Assembly: GCA_003216375.1 (NCBI GenBank)
Contig: QCIZ01000003.1
Location: 62,001 to 126,000 of the forward strand
DNA length: 64,000 nucleotides
DNA from: Prochlorococcus sp. AG-402-O21
Lineage (GTDB): Bacteria; Cyanobacteriota; Cyanobacteriia; PCC-6307; Cyanobiaceae
Direction: 5' to 3'
Of the stretch, positions 34,274 to 42,901 are shown piece after piece. A model generated the notes under the pieces. The model did no database searches. It saw only the letters and a list, made by a program, of their open reading frames with translations, and was not told the DNA's origin. The number at the start of each line of letters is the position of its first letter. Positions within the stretch are counted from its first letter, which is position 1. Position numbers and translations under genes: made by a program.

Positions 34274-34356
34274 CGTCCGATCTGCTACTTGTAGACCGCA
34301 GTTCGACTCAAGCCAGAGGACGGGGACTTGAGCGTTTAAAAGGAGACTGCATCATC
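34274..34356 (+). ncRNA. Structured leader of small peptide gene, copy 1 (Downstream-peptide/glutamine-II-like candidate)
   Basis: The core GTAGACCGC at 34291 and GACTCAA following are shared with the copy at 42831. CTCAAG (34307-34312) and CTTGAG (34327-34332) form a hairpin with a 14-base purine-rich loop. GCAGT before it can pair with ACTGC at 34346-34350, closing an outer stem around the Shine-Dalgarno AAGGAGA (34340-34346). CGTCC at 34274 could pair with GGACG in the loop as a pseudoknot. The layout fits a cis-acting RNA controlling the ORF at 34357. Confidence 0.5.
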
Positions 34357-34458
34357 ATGGTAAATATGTTTTTTAATGGAAAAGCTTTTGTTTATTGCAC
34401 TCTTGTAGACAAGGCATCAATAACTCTGACTTATAGAGGTTTGAAATACTTAAGATAA
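34357..34458 (+). CDS. 33-residue peptide following structured leader, copy 1
   Basis: A short ORF (MVNMFFNGKAFVYC start) with Shine-Dalgarno AAGGAGA 11 bases upstream. From its second Met it aligns without gaps to the peptide at 42902-43003, 13 of 30 residues identical. The end ITLTYRGLKY resembles the LTYRG motif of the cyanobacterial DUF4278 small proteins. Conservation of both the leader and the peptide argues that this is a real gene. Function unknown. Confidence 0.55.
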   Translation: MVNMFFNGKAFVYCTLVDKASITLTYRGLKYLR

Positions 34459-34488
34459 TCAGTTCGCTGAATTTATCTAGAAACTTTA

Positions 34489-34953
34489 ATGACTAAAAAA
34501 ATTATTTACTTAGCTTCACCATATGGATTTTCTATTCAATGGCGTCAGAAGCTTCTTCCTGAGTTCATTTCTGTTCTTGAAGGATTAGGTTGTGAAGTTT
34601 GGGAACCCTTCCAAAGAAATAGTCAAATCAATTTAGCTAAGAGAGGTTGGGCTCATAAGGTGGCTGTTGCTGATCTTGAAGATGTGAAAAAATCTGATTG
34701 TATTTTTGCAATAGTGAATGGAACACCACCAGATGAAGGAGTCATGATTGAACTTGGAGCCGCGATAGCATTGCGTAAACCAACTTTTTTGTTTCGGGAT
34801 GATTTTCGCCGGTGTACAGATTCAGAAGATTATCCACTAAACTTGATGCTTTTTTCAGGATTACCTTCCTCTGATTGGCAAAATTATTTTTATACCTCTA
34901 TAGAGGAAATTAGCGACCCTAATAAAGCTTTATTTCGATGGATTAATTCATGA
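34489..34953 (+). CDS. Nucleoside 2-deoxyribosyltransferase-like protein
   Basis: A 154-residue protein with the family layout: KKIIYLASPYGFS at the N-terminus, VADLEDVKKSDCIFAIVNG in the middle and the catalytic-site-type GTPPDEGVMIELGAAIAL, whose Asp and Glu are typical. The family swaps bases on deoxynucleosides or hydrolyses nucleotides in salvage or clean-up roles. It ends six bases inside the convergent ABC ATPase gene. Confidence 0.85.
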   Translation: MTKKIIYLASPYGFSIQWRQKLLPEFISVLEGLGCEVWEPFQRNSQINLAKRGWAHKVAVADLEDVKKSDCIFAIVNGTPPDEGVMIELGAAIALRKPTFLFRDDFRRCTDSEDYPLNLMLFSGLPSSDWQNYFYTSIEEISDPNKALFRWINS

Positions 34954-35706
34954 TTCTGAATAATGATTATCAAGCTGATTTAGAAATTTTCTACTTCTCT
35001 CATTCTTAGCATTAGAAAAGAAAATATTTGGAGGAGATGTTTCTATGACTTTACCTGAATCCATAAATAAAACTTGATCACTTACATCTTTAGCAAAGCC
35101 AATTTCATGGGTTACTACAATCATTGTCATCCCTTGCTCAGCAAGTCTTCTCATTGCATCAAGTACTTCTTTAATTCTCTCTGGATCTAGAGCACTAGTG
35201 GGTTCATCGAATAAAAGTAATTCAGGCTTTAATGCTAATGCTCTAGCTATGGCTACTCGTTGCTGTTCTCCTCCGCTAAGTTGACTTGGATATTTTTTGG
35301 CATGAGAATCTACTCCCATTTGACTCAATAGATACATACCATACTCTTCCGCCTCGATTTGACGACGTTTTTGCACTTGTACGGGCGCGAGAGTGATATT
35401 TTCAAGAATTGATAGATGAGGGAATAAATTGAATTGTTGAAATACCATGCCTACTCTTCTTCGGATTTTTTGTATTTTTCTTTCATCGTGAGTTGAATCA
35501 ACTTTTATGCCTAAAACATTTAGTTCTCCTTTATCAAAAGTCTCAAGACCATTAAAAGTTCGAATTAATGTACTTTTCCCTGAGCCTGAGGGACCCATGA
35601 CTACTAGAACTTTCCCTTGATTAACTGTAAGAGAAACATTATCAAGAGCTCGTAATCCTTTTGTGAACGATTTAGTGAGATTCTTCGCAATAACAATAGG
35701 TTCCAT
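34948..35706 (-). CDS. aapP: Amino-acid ABC transporter, ATP-binding protein
   Basis: A 252-residue ABC ATPase of the polar amino acid uptake class. Walker A GPSGSGKST, signature LSGGEQQRVAIARAL and Walker B LLLFDEPTSALDPE are all intact. It is the last gene of a minus-strand operon with two permeases and a binding protein, 6 bp after the second permease. The aap/bzt (general L-amino acid) assignment comes from the four-gene order. Confidence 0.92.
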   Translation of the reverse strand: MEPIVIAKNLTKSFTKGLRALDNVSLTVNQGKVLVVMGPSGSGKSTLIRTFNGLETFDKGELNVLGIKVDSTHDERKIQKIRRRVGMVFQQFNLFPHLSILENITLAPVQVQKRRQIEAEEYGMYLLSQMGVDSHAKKYPSQLSGGEQQRVAIARALALKPELLLFDEPTSALDPERIKEVLDAMRRLAEQGMTMIVVTHEIGFAKDVSDQVLFMDSGKVIETSPPNIFFSNAKNERSRKFLNQLDNHYSES

Positions 35707-35712
35707 GAATCA

Positions 35713-36747
35713 TCAGAAATTGGCTTTGTTAATGGTCATTCTTTGTTCAAGATGTCTTGCCAGAACAGCCATGATTGTACAAACAATCCAGTAGACACAA
35801 GCCAGCCAAACATAAACTTCAATATATTGACCAATAAATTCTGGATTAGCAAGGATACTTCTTCCTACTCCTAATAACTCCACTAGTCCTAAAATAGCCA
35901 TTAAAGATGTATTTTGAAAAAGCCCAATAGATTGATTAGTGAGAGCGGGTAATGCAATACGCAAAGCTTGAGGAATTAATATGAATTGAATGACTTGGTA
36001 TTGATTTAGACCAAGACTATTTGCTGCCTCTACTTGAGTGTTGGGTATTGACTGTAGTCCGCCACGAATATCTTCTGCTATGTAGGCAGAGACAAATAGA
36101 GTAAACGCAAAGACCGCTCTCCAAACACGATCAATTTCTATTCCAAGTGGAAGAAATAAAGGTATTAGTAGTTGCCCAAAGAATAGTACTGCAATAAGAG
36201 GAATCGCTCTCATAACATCTATATAGATTGAACTTAGCTTCTGAATTAATGGTAATGAACTCTGTCGACATAGTGCCAAAAGTATTCCAAAAGGTAATGA
36301 TAACAATGAGCTACAAACAGTTAACAGTATAGTTAGAGTTAATCCACCCCAATGTCTACTCATTATAGGCGATAGGCCAAACCCACCATAAAGTAAATAT
36401 ATACCCAACGGTATTGTTCCTACCCATGCTTTTAGTAGGTTTTTACGTAGCCATTTCCATTCAGGACCGCAAAGAGTAAAGATACTGAGTATGAGAAGGG
36501 TGATAATCCAAGTAGCAGGTCTCCATTGTTCATTAGGCGGGAAACTGCCAAACGCATATAAAGGAAGATTTGATAGTACAACTTTCCAATTAGCCTTAAA
36601 CATGAGCCATGCAAAAGTATTAAAACAAGCGGCACTAATAAATAATATAATGAGCAAAGTAATAATAGTATTGAATAAATTCGAAAAAAAAGTTTTCTTT
36701 AAGTTCTTAAAGATAAATATTATTGAATTTATATTTATTTTGAACAT
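35713..36747 (-). CDS. aapM: Amino-acid ABC transporter permease (AapM-like)
   Basis: A 344-residue permease with one N-terminal extra span, a periplasmic region (LPLYAFGSFPPNEQWRPATW), and a HisM-type core with the EAA loop EAANSLGLNQYQVIQFILIPQA. This split architecture with extra N-terminal spans is typical of AapM/BztC. Its start is three bases after the upstream permease's stop. Confidence 0.88.
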   Translation of the reverse strand: MFKININSIIFIFKNLKKTFFSNLFNTIITLLIILFISAACFNTFAWLMFKANWKVVLSNLPLYAFGSFPPNEQWRPATWIITLLILSIFTLCGPEWKWLRKNLLKAWVGTIPLGIYLLYGGFGLSPIMSRHWGGLTLTILLTVCSSLLSLPFGILLALCRQSSLPLIQKLSSIYIDVMRAIPLIAVLFFGQLLIPLFLPLGIEIDRVWRAVFAFTLFVSAYIAEDIRGGLQSIPNTQVEAANSLGLNQYQVIQFILIPQALRIALPALTNQSIGLFQNTSLMAILGLVELLGVGRSILANPEFIGQYIEVYVWLACVYWIVCTIMAVLARHLEQRMTINKANF

Positions 36748-36750
36748 AAG

Positions 36751-37629
36751 TTAACTATATTTGCGTGATTTTAAAATCAATCTATTTATAAATTCCATGG
36801 TATTAGTTATCAAAAGATTTAATAGTAAGAAGCTAACAAGTAATATAATAAAACATTCGATAGCTCTTCCTGTTTGATTTATAATCGTATCATTAATCGC
36901 GTAAATATCTGAATATCCAACTGCGATTGCTAATGTACTATTTTTAGCAAGGTTAAGGTATTGACTTGTTAATCCCGGGATGATCGCTGGTAATGCCTGT
37001 GGAAGTATTATACTGATAAGTCCTTTTCTTTCTGACAGTCCTAAGCTCCTAAATGCTTCCCATTGCCCTCGGGGAACAGAAAGAATACCTCCACGGATTA
37101 CCTCTGCTATGTAAGCACTAGTGAATATACTTAGACCAAGTAATAATGCTAGAAACTCCGAGGAGAAAATTAATCCTGAAAACTCTATTCCTTGATTTGA
37201 AATGTTAAATATATTGTCCTTTAAACCCAAGAACCCAACAAAATACCAAAACATAAGTTGAAGTAAAAGAGGAGTTTGTCGGATTATTGTTATGTAACCC
37301 GCCGAAATGAGACCTAGTAATGAGTTCTTGCCTGCTCTAGTGAAGCCTATTAGTGTTCCCAAGAAAGTAGCTAATATTAATGATGAGGCAATAACTTTAA
37401 GACTATTGAGCCAACCTATAAATAATGCCCAAGCATAGCTATCTGATGAGGTGTAAGGTAAAGGGTGCTCTGCTAAAGCAAAACTTGCAGGTTTGAAAAG
37501 CCAGCTAAAATTAAAACCAAGACCTGTTCTTGTTAAATTTATTGTTAAATTATTAATTAGTATACCAATCAAACCAAAAAAGATAACACATATTCCAAAT
37601 TGCAAAAAGATTTTTTGATTTATTTTCAT
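36751..37629 (-). CDS. aapQ: Amino-acid ABC transporter permease (AapQ-like)
   Basis: A 292-residue permease with HisM-type core and EAA loop EAFRSLGLSERKGLISIILPQAL. The N-terminal region contains a periplasmic loop (FKPASFALAEHPLPYTSSDSYAW) as in AapQ/BztB, but the protein is shorter than most family members. It follows the binding-protein gene by 18 bp. Confidence 0.88.
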   Translation of the reverse strand: MKINQKIFLQFGICVIFFGLIGILINNLTINLTRTGLGFNFSWLFKPASFALAEHPLPYTSSDSYAWALFIGWLNSLKVIASSLILATFLGTLIGFTRAGKNSLLGLISAGYITIIRQTPLLLQLMFWYFVGFLGLKDNIFNISNQGIEFSGLIFSSEFLALLLGLSIFTSAYIAEVIRGGILSVPRGQWEAFRSLGLSERKGLISIILPQALPAIIPGLTSQYLNLAKNSTLAIAVGYSDIYAINDTIINQTGRAIECFIILLVSFLLLNLLITNTMEFINRLILKSRKYS

Positions 37630-37647
37630 TCCCGCAATAAATTATTT

Positions 37648-38694
37648 TTAGTTAAATGGTGGTGAAATATGTACACCTCCATTGTTATACAACTCATTTT
37701 GTCCTCTTGGAATAGGTACTTCGCTATTTTGTCCTAAATGTCTTTCGTAGATCTCTCCATAATTACCAGTTGAGCTAATTACTTTAACTACGAAGTCATT
37801 GCTAAGGCCAATTTTTTCTCCTAGTCCGCCATCAATACCTAGAAATCTTCTTAAAGGTTTTAATTGAGGATTATTCTTTGCAATTCTTACTTTTTCATCA
37901 ATATTTGACTTTGTTATCCCTTGCTCTTCTGCGGATATAAGGGAAAAGACAACCCATCTCATGGCATCAGCTAGTTTCTGATCTTGGCCATCGGAGGCTG
38001 GAGCAAGTGGCTCCTTGCTTAATACATCCTCAAGAATAATGTGTCCTTTTGGATTCTTAAAACCAGATCTGGCTGCTGCTAATTGTGAACGATCAGAAGT
38101 CATGGCTGAACAACGACCCTGTAAATAACCAGCAACTACTTGATTAAGATCTTGATATTTGATTGGTGTATAAGGCAGTGAGGCACTCTCAAACGCATCA
38201 TTTATATTTTGCTCAGTAGTTGTACCAGAACCTACACATATTGATTTATTTGAAAGATCTTTAAGACTGCTAATTTTACTTTCCTTCTTTACCATCAATC
38301 CCTGACCATCATGGAAAACAACTGGTGCAAAAGTTAATCCATTTCCTCCTGAGGAATCTCTACTGAGAGTGAAAGTGGTATTTCTTGATAACAGGTCAAT
38401 TTCCCCAGTCTTAATAGCTGTGAATCTTTCTGCTGCAGTTAGAGGCCTATATTGGATTTTTTCTGAATCTCCTATAATTGCAGCAGCAAATGCTTTACAT
38501 ATATCGACATCTAGTCCTTGATAACTACCATCACTTTTCATAAAACTAAATCCAGGAATCTTTCCACTTACTCCACAAATCAATTCATTGCGATTTTTTA
38601 TTAGATTAAGTCTGGAACTATTGTCTTGATTTGTTGTCGCACAACCAGCTAAAAGAGCTGCTAGACCAACTATTCCTGATACTAATCGACGCAT
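37648..38694 (-). CDS. aapJ: Amino-acid ABC transporter, substrate-binding lipoprotein (AapJ-like)
   Basis: A 348-residue periplasmic binding protein. The N-terminus is a lipoprotein signal with LAALLAGC lipobox (Cys18). The mature part has the SBP family-3 hallmark ELICGVSGKIPGFSFMKSDGSYQGLDVDICKAFAAAI. AapJ-type features include RNTTFTLSRDSSGGNGLTFAPV. It is first in the operon and likely supplies a broad-range L-amino acid uptake system that also scavenges nitrogen. Confidence 0.92.
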   Translation of the reverse strand: MRRLVSGIVGLAALLAGCATTNQDNSSRLNLIKNRNELICGVSGKIPGFSFMKSDGSYQGLDVDICKAFAAAIIGDSEKIQYRPLTAAERFTAIKTGEIDLLSRNTTFTLSRDSSGGNGLTFAPVVFHDGQGLMVKKESKISSLKDLSNKSICVGSGTTTEQNINDAFESASLPYTPIKYQDLNQVVAGYLQGRCSAMTSDRSQLAAARSGFKNPKGHIILEDVLSKEPLAPASDGQDQKLADAMRWVVFSLISAEEQGITKSNIDEKVRIAKNNPQLKPLRRFLGIDGGLGEKIGLSNDFVVKVISSTGNYGEIYERHLGQNSEVPIPRGQNELYNNGGVHISPPFN

Positions 38695-39042
38695 AATTTT
38701 TTTTGATCATTAAATTAGATTTTCGCCAGATTTTTCCATTTCCTAGGCAATTAAAGAAAATCTTTTGCTTTTTCTTCATTGAAAGTTGTGATCTCAAAAA
38801 CAAAGCCCTCTAAAACTTTTAAGCGTATTTCATACGTTTAAATCTATTACTAAAGATAGAGTATTTGTCTTTATATCTAAATGAATAAGCTGAAATCAAC
38901 GAGATTAATTGCTGTTGTCGAATCTGCATCAGCTTCACTCCTCATCACTAATAGTTGATTTCATCCCTATCAAATGATTTGAGAGTAAATATGGTGTATT
39001 AAAAAGTTTAGCAACTTTCCTAAATATAGAAAGAGATTCTTC
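38695..39042. other. 348-bp intergenic region upstream of the amino-acid transporter operon
   Basis: No convincing gene. A dyad CGTAT-TTC-ATACG at 38824-38836 lies 130 bp before aapJ and could be an operator for that operon. A 25-codon ORF begins at 38881 on the plus strand but has no clear Shine-Dalgarno sequence or homologue in the window and is not called. No GTA-N8-TAC site was seen in front of aapJ. Confidence 0.5.
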
Positions 39043-39246
39043 TTATTGAATATTTTTTCCGAAAGTAGATGTATTTATAAAGAGTATGTTTTGTGGAACA
39101 AGGTCTTTATTCTTTATACATTTAATCCATTCTCTGTATTCTTGACCAATAGCTAATTGATCACCAGTATTCAGATAGTCGGTTCTTTTAAGCATATGAC
39201 ATATGAGATCTGACATTGTTTCCTCGACAGATTGATGAAATGCCAT
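39043..39246 (-). CDS. Small hypothetical protein
   Basis: A 67-residue soluble protein with no recognised family. It has a helical N-terminus (MAFHQSVEETMSDLICHMLKR) and a YREWIKCIKNKDLVPQNI segment that looks structured. It stands alone, with no neighbour on its strand within 300 bp. Confidence 0.5.
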   Translation of the reverse strand: MAFHQSVEETMSDLICHMLKRTDYLNTGDQLAIGQEYREWIKCIKNKDLVPQNILFINTSTFGKNIQ

Positions 39247-39596
39247 TGGCTAAAAGTAGCTAATCTAAATTACCTTCTGAGATAAGTTTGTAAACTTCCA
39301 AGCATTTGGCTATAAGTAATTTTAATATTTAGATGAATGAACGTAAGCTCTTTGCCTGATTGCTATGAAAGCATCTAACCGCTGCTTAATAGATATATCT
39401 ATGAAAAGTAGTTGAATTCAATTTAGCCTTAATTAAACCAAATCTTAATATCTGCCTTTGACATTTTTATTATTTGATCTGTGAATTGTATATATTCAAT
39501 ATTAAGGGTGAATCAACTTTTATTACATTAAAATTCCTTTACTATCTATCTTGCTTGAGAATGGAAAATATGGATTCCTAATACGATTTCAAACAT
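39247..39596. other. 350-bp intergenic region, no gene seen
   Basis: AT-rich, with stops in all frames. A 14-bp perfect palindrome ATAGATATATCTAT occurs at 39389-39402, but such AT-only palindromes are weak evidence here. It separates two divergent small genes. Confidence 0.4.
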
Positions 39597-39602
39597 TTGG
39601 GT

Positions 39603-39893
39603 ATGAAAAATTTTAATACAAAAAAAACAATCAGAGCTTTATTAGTAATAGCTTGTCTAGCTTTCTCTTTGTTTATTGGTTTTATAATTAGTATTAATCT
39701 TATAGTAGATCCTATTATCTATTGGCTTGCTTCAACTGAAGGCGCCAGGATATTTATAAGCTGTATTCTATCTTGGTTTGGGGTGTCGACACTTTTCGAC
39801 TTGTTTTATAAGCGTTATTGGCGTGGTAAAAGATTGAAAAGGTTTAATGCTCTTAATATCCCTTATCCTCGAACTTTTAAGGGTAGGAAATGA
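39603..39893 (+). CDS. Small membrane protein
   Basis: A 96-residue protein with two strong hydrophobic segments (LLVIACLAFSLFIGFIISINL and an IFISCILSWFGV region) and a basic C-terminal tail (YKRYWRGKRLKRFNALNIP), indicating a two-span protein with a positive cytosolic end. The ATG at 39603 is preferred to a TTG six bases earlier. No family recognised. Confidence 0.6.
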   Translation: MKNFNTKKTIRALLVIACLAFSLFIGFIISINLIVDPIIYWLASTEGARIFISCILSWFGVSTLFDLFYKRYWRGKRLKRFNALNIPYPRTFKGRK

Positions 39894-39938
39894 GTATTGA
39901 AAAAACTAAATAATGCGCATAACTTTAAAATACTTCAT

Positions 39939-40301
39939 TTATTTTTCTGAGGAAGGCTGAGCAAATATATAAAGATTGTAGAAAGGAATAAATGAACAAA
40001 ATGCCCATAAAACTAAGTTTTCCTTGCCTATATCTCTCAGCCTTCTGATTAATAAAGCTATAAAAACTAAAAAAGATGGAATGCTATACAAATAACTCCA
40101 ATCATATCGCTCAGCGATGGTATAAAAATCATTTGGATCATTAGCAAAGTTGTTATTAGAAAGTATTGAAACTACAGCTCCTATTAATCCATCTAGGATA
40201 AAAAAATGCCAAAAAGGTATTCTACTTGTTTTATCTTTGTAATTAAAAATCTGACTCCAAGCCAGAAAGTAATTTGAAAGAACTCTCTCTAAAAAATTCA
40301 T
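39939..40301 (-). CDS. DUF805-like membrane protein
   Basis: A 120-residue protein of about three or four spans. The IPFWHFFILDGLIGA and FIALLIRRLRDIGKENLVLW segments fit the DUF805 family (YhaH-like), where the RRLRDIG motif is conserved. The family's role is unknown. It converges with the plus-strand small membrane gene just upstream. Confidence 0.75.
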   Translation of the reverse strand: MNFLERVLSNYFLAWSQIFNYKDKTSRIPFWHFFILDGLIGAVVSILSNNNFANDPNDFYTIAERYDWSYLYSIPSFLVFIALLIRRLRDIGKENLVLWAFCSFIPFYNLYIFAQPSSEK

Positions 40302-40381
40302 CCTTATTCTGATATGTATAAATAATTATGTAAGATCTTACTCTCAAAAGGCTCTAAAGTTTTTATCTCATAAATAAAATA

Positions 40382-40591
40382 ATGAACCGTATCTTTCTCA
40401 TGGCTCTATCTTTCTCTATTATGTCTCCGATGGTAGTTAATTCTGATGATCGGATTTATGAAACCAAGAATATTTGTGGGCGATACTATGCAGTCGAAAT
40501 TAACGGGGGTGATGCCGCAAGGTTATTAGGATTGAAAGATTCTGGTAGGGTCAGCTCAAGAGTAGAGCAGTACTGCAATTTCTTTCGTTAA
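40382..40591 (+). CDS. Small secreted protein with signal peptide
   Basis: A 69-residue protein. Residues 1-20 (MNRIFLMALSFSIMSPMVVN) form a signal peptide, leaving a mature peptide of about 48 residues with two cysteines (ICGRYY, QYCNFF) that could form a disulfide. No family recognised. Confidence 0.55.
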   Translation: MNRIFLMALSFSIMSPMVVNSDDRIYETKNICGRYYAVEINGGDAARLLGLKDSGRVSSRVEQYCNFFR

Positions 40592-40682
40592 GTTTCTTGA
40601 GTATGCTTTCAGCTCTTGCAGCCCTATTACTTTTTTCGTAATTGATGTAACTGTTGACATAGAATCTATTGGTTATTTAGCA

Positions 40683-40790
40683 ATGACAGAAGTTAATTCT
40701 AAATTTCATCTTCAAGCGGTGAAAAAGATCATGAGGACTAAGAGGGTTAATATTTATAAGTTAGCTTTAGTTATGGACGTGAGGACGTAA
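40683..40790 (+). CDS. Possible 35-residue small protein before the ABC-F gene
   Basis: A short basic ORF (MTEVNSKFHLQAVKKIMRT start) ending three bases before the ABC-F start codon. Such leader ORFs sometimes control ABC-F genes by ribosome stalling, but no Shine-Dalgarno sequence or terminator/anti-terminator pair is clear here. Could be non-coding. Confidence 0.3.
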   Translation: MTEVNSKFHLQAVKKIMRTKRVNIYKLALVMDVRT

Positions 40791-40793
40791 GCC

Positions 40794-42719
40794 GTGTTGA
40801 TTAGTCTTGTTAATGCTTCAACAGACTTTGGAATAAAAAACCTTTTCAAAAATTTAGACCTTCATATAAATAAAAAAGAGAGACTTGGTTTAATTGGTCC
40901 AAATGGATCTGGCAAATCAACACTTTTGAGAGTCATTGCAGGAATAGAACCTTTGATGGAAGGAGAAAGGAGATGTTTATCATCTTTGCGGATATCTTTA
41001 GTTGGGCAAGAAACAAGTTACGACAGTGAAAAAACTATTTTGGAAGAAGTTCTTGAAGGGTGTGGAGAAAAAAGAAAATTATTACTTAATTTCAGTCAGC
41101 TAAGTAGAAAAATTGCTCAAAGTCCAGAAGATGAAAGCCTTTTGAAAAAACTTGGTCAAGCTAGTGAACGTATGGATGCAGCTGGGGCATGGAATTTAGA
41201 ACAACAATGCCAAGATGTTCTAAGAAGACTAGGTATAAAAGATTTAGATAAGCCAGTAAAAGATCTTTCTGGTGGTTACCGCAAAAGAGTGGGACTTGCG
41301 GCTGCACTTGTTTCTAAACCAGATGTCTTACTTCTTGATGAACCTACCAATCACCTCGATGCATCTGCAGTGGAATGGCTTCAAAATTGGTTAGACCATT
41401 ATGAAGGCGCTCTTGTCTTGATAACTCACGATAGATATGTTCTTGATCGCATTACTACTCGGATGGTCGAAATAAATAATGGAGAAGCTCGCAAGTATTC
41501 AGGAAATTATCGCCAATTTCTTCAACAAAAAGTTGAGCAAGAACAATCAGAGATATCTACAAAGAAAAAATTTCAGGGTGTTTTAAGAAAGGAATTAGCT
41601 TGGTTAAGACAAGGTCCCAAAGCAAGAAGTACAAAACAAAAAGCACGTATTCAAAGGATTGCTGAAATGCAAGCGAAACCTAAAAATCACGTCAAAGCTA
41701 AATTAGAAATGAATTCATTGAGTAGAAGAATTGGAAAAATCGCAATTGAAGCTGAAGGTGTAGGACTCTCTTTAAATAATAAAGAGAATAATTTGGATCT
41801 TTTACATGAGTTCACTTATAGCTTTAGTCCGGAGGATCGAGTAGGTATTATTGGCCCAAATGGAAGTGGTAAATCGACTCTTTTAGATCTAATTGCAGGT
41901 AAAAGATTGCCTACTAGTGGAAAAATAAAACTTGGAGAAACCGTTCATATTGGCTATCTCGATCAACATACAAATGATTTAAATCAAGGGAGTGGCCTAA
42001 AGCGTAAAGTTATCGAATTCGTGGAAGAAGCTGCATTACGAATTGATCATGGAGGAAAACAAATTACCGCATCACAACTCTTAGAAAAATTCCTATTTCC
42101 ACCCAGTCAGCAACATAGTCCTCTACTTAAACTTTCAGGAGGAGAAAAAAGAAGACTTGCTCTCTGTAAAATGCTCATACAAGCTCCCAATGTATTGTTG
42201 CTTGATGAGCCTACAAATGATTTAGATATTCAAACACTAAGCGTGCTAGAGGATTTTCTTGAGGACTTCAAAGGTTGTGTCGTAGTGGTATCGCATGATA
42301 GATATTTTCTTGATCGAACTATTGATCGAATTTTTAATTTTGAAAATGGTCACTTACGAAGATATGAAGGTAATTACTCTCGATTTCTGGAACAAAAAAT
42401 ATTAGAGGAGCGAAATAATGAAACCAAAGGACGGGATCAGATAGTTAATAAATCGCAAAACAAGCGTGGATCAGAAATAAAACCAAGTCCTCAAAATAAT
42501 ATGAGAAAATTGAGTTTTAAAGAAGCTAGAGAATTAAAAGAACTTGATCTGAAACTACCTATGTTAGAAAAACAGAAAATATATTTAGAAAAAAAAATAA
42601 CTGATAGCGATGTAGACATTAGTGAAATTAGTCATCAATTAGCTGAGCTTATTGAATCTATTCAAGAACATGAGGATAGATGGATTGAGCTAAGCGAGTG
42701 GTCTGAGTCAGCCAAATAA
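40794..42719 (+). CDS. ABC-F family ATPase (Uup-like)
   Basis: A 641-residue soluble protein with two ABC domains and no membrane span. Walker A is GPNGSGKST in both halves, with signatures LSGGYRKRVG and LSGGEKRRLA and Walker B boxes LLLDEPTNHLDA and LLLDEPTNDLDI. The C-terminal 90 residues form a charged coiled coil (LSFKEARELKELDLKLPMLE), typical of Uup, which acts on ribosomes or DNA recombination intermediates. GTG start at 40794. Confidence 0.93.
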   Translation: MLISLVNASTDFGIKNLFKNLDLHINKKERLGLIGPNGSGKSTLLRVIAGIEPLMEGERRCLSSLRISLVGQETSYDSEKTILEEVLEGCGEKRKLLLNFSQLSRKIAQSPEDESLLKKLGQASERMDAAGAWNLEQQCQDVLRRLGIKDLDKPVKDLSGGYRKRVGLAAALVSKPDVLLLDEPTNHLDASAVEWLQNWLDHYEGALVLITHDRYVLDRITTRMVEINNGEARKYSGNYRQFLQQKVEQEQSEISTKKKFQGVLRKELAWLRQGPKARSTKQKARIQRIAEMQAKPKNHVKAKLEMNSLSRRIGKIAIEAEGVGLSLNNKENNLDLLHEFTYSFSPEDRVGIIGPNGSGKSTLLDLIAGKRLPTSGKIKLGETVHIGYLDQHTNDLNQGSGLKRKVIEFVEEAALRIDHGGKQITASQLLEKFLFPPSQQHSPLLKLSGGEKRRLALCKMLIQAPNVLLLDEPTNDLDIQTLSVLEDFLEDFKGCVVVVSHDRYFLDRTIDRIFNFENGHLRRYEGNYSRFLEQKILEERNNETKGRDQIVNKSQNKRGSEIKPSPQNNMRKLSFKEARELKELDLKLPMLEKQKIYLEKKITDSDVDISEISHQLAELIESIQEHEDRWIELSEWSESAK

Positions 42720-42804
42720 CAACGTAATTCTTCTTGTGACGTAGAAAAACAGATAGATACCAAATCATTAACATTGATATTTTTGAGTGTAAATATTCTC
42801 GAAA

Positions 42805-42818
42805 GTAGTTCTCACTAC
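42805..42818 (+). promoter_or_regulatory. Candidate NtcA box GTA-N8-TAC before the second small-peptide element
   Basis: GTAGTTCTCACTAC at 42805-42818 matches GTA-N8-TAC exactly. It lies 20 bp before the conserved leader core GTAGACCGC at 42839, almost the same relation as at 34255/34291. No clean promoter hexamers were identified here; TATCCT at 42824-42829 is close to a TAN3T -10 box but is nearer the NtcA box than usual. Confidence 0.4.
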
Positions 42819-42830
42819 TCAATTATCCTA

Positions 42831-42901
42831 ACTGCTTCGTAGACCGCCGTTTGACTCAATCTAAAGGAGAGGGGCTTGAGAGCTTTCAAGGAGATTGGAC
42901 C
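42831..42901 (+). ncRNA. Structured leader of small peptide gene, copy 2
   Basis: Over the 21-base core, 19 bases match the copy at 34291, with GTAGACCGC and GACTCAA intact. CTCAA (42855-42859) pairs with TTGAG (42876-42880) around a purine-rich loop that again contains AAAGGA and GGGG. AAGGAGA follows at 42888. ATCCT just upstream (42825) can pair with AGGA in the loop, the counterpart of CGTCC/GGACG in copy 1. This pairing is preserved with different bases, which favours an RNA structure. Confidence 0.5.

Noticed and set aside
34298-34312. GTTCGACTC resembles a tRNA T-loop
   Set aside because: No acceptor, D or anticodon stems can be built around it, and the second copy has GTTTGACTC. It belongs to the conserved leader.
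38881-38958. 25-codon ORF MNKLKSTRL...
   Set aside because: Short, without a clear Shine-Dalgarno sequence, and in a regulatory-looking interval.
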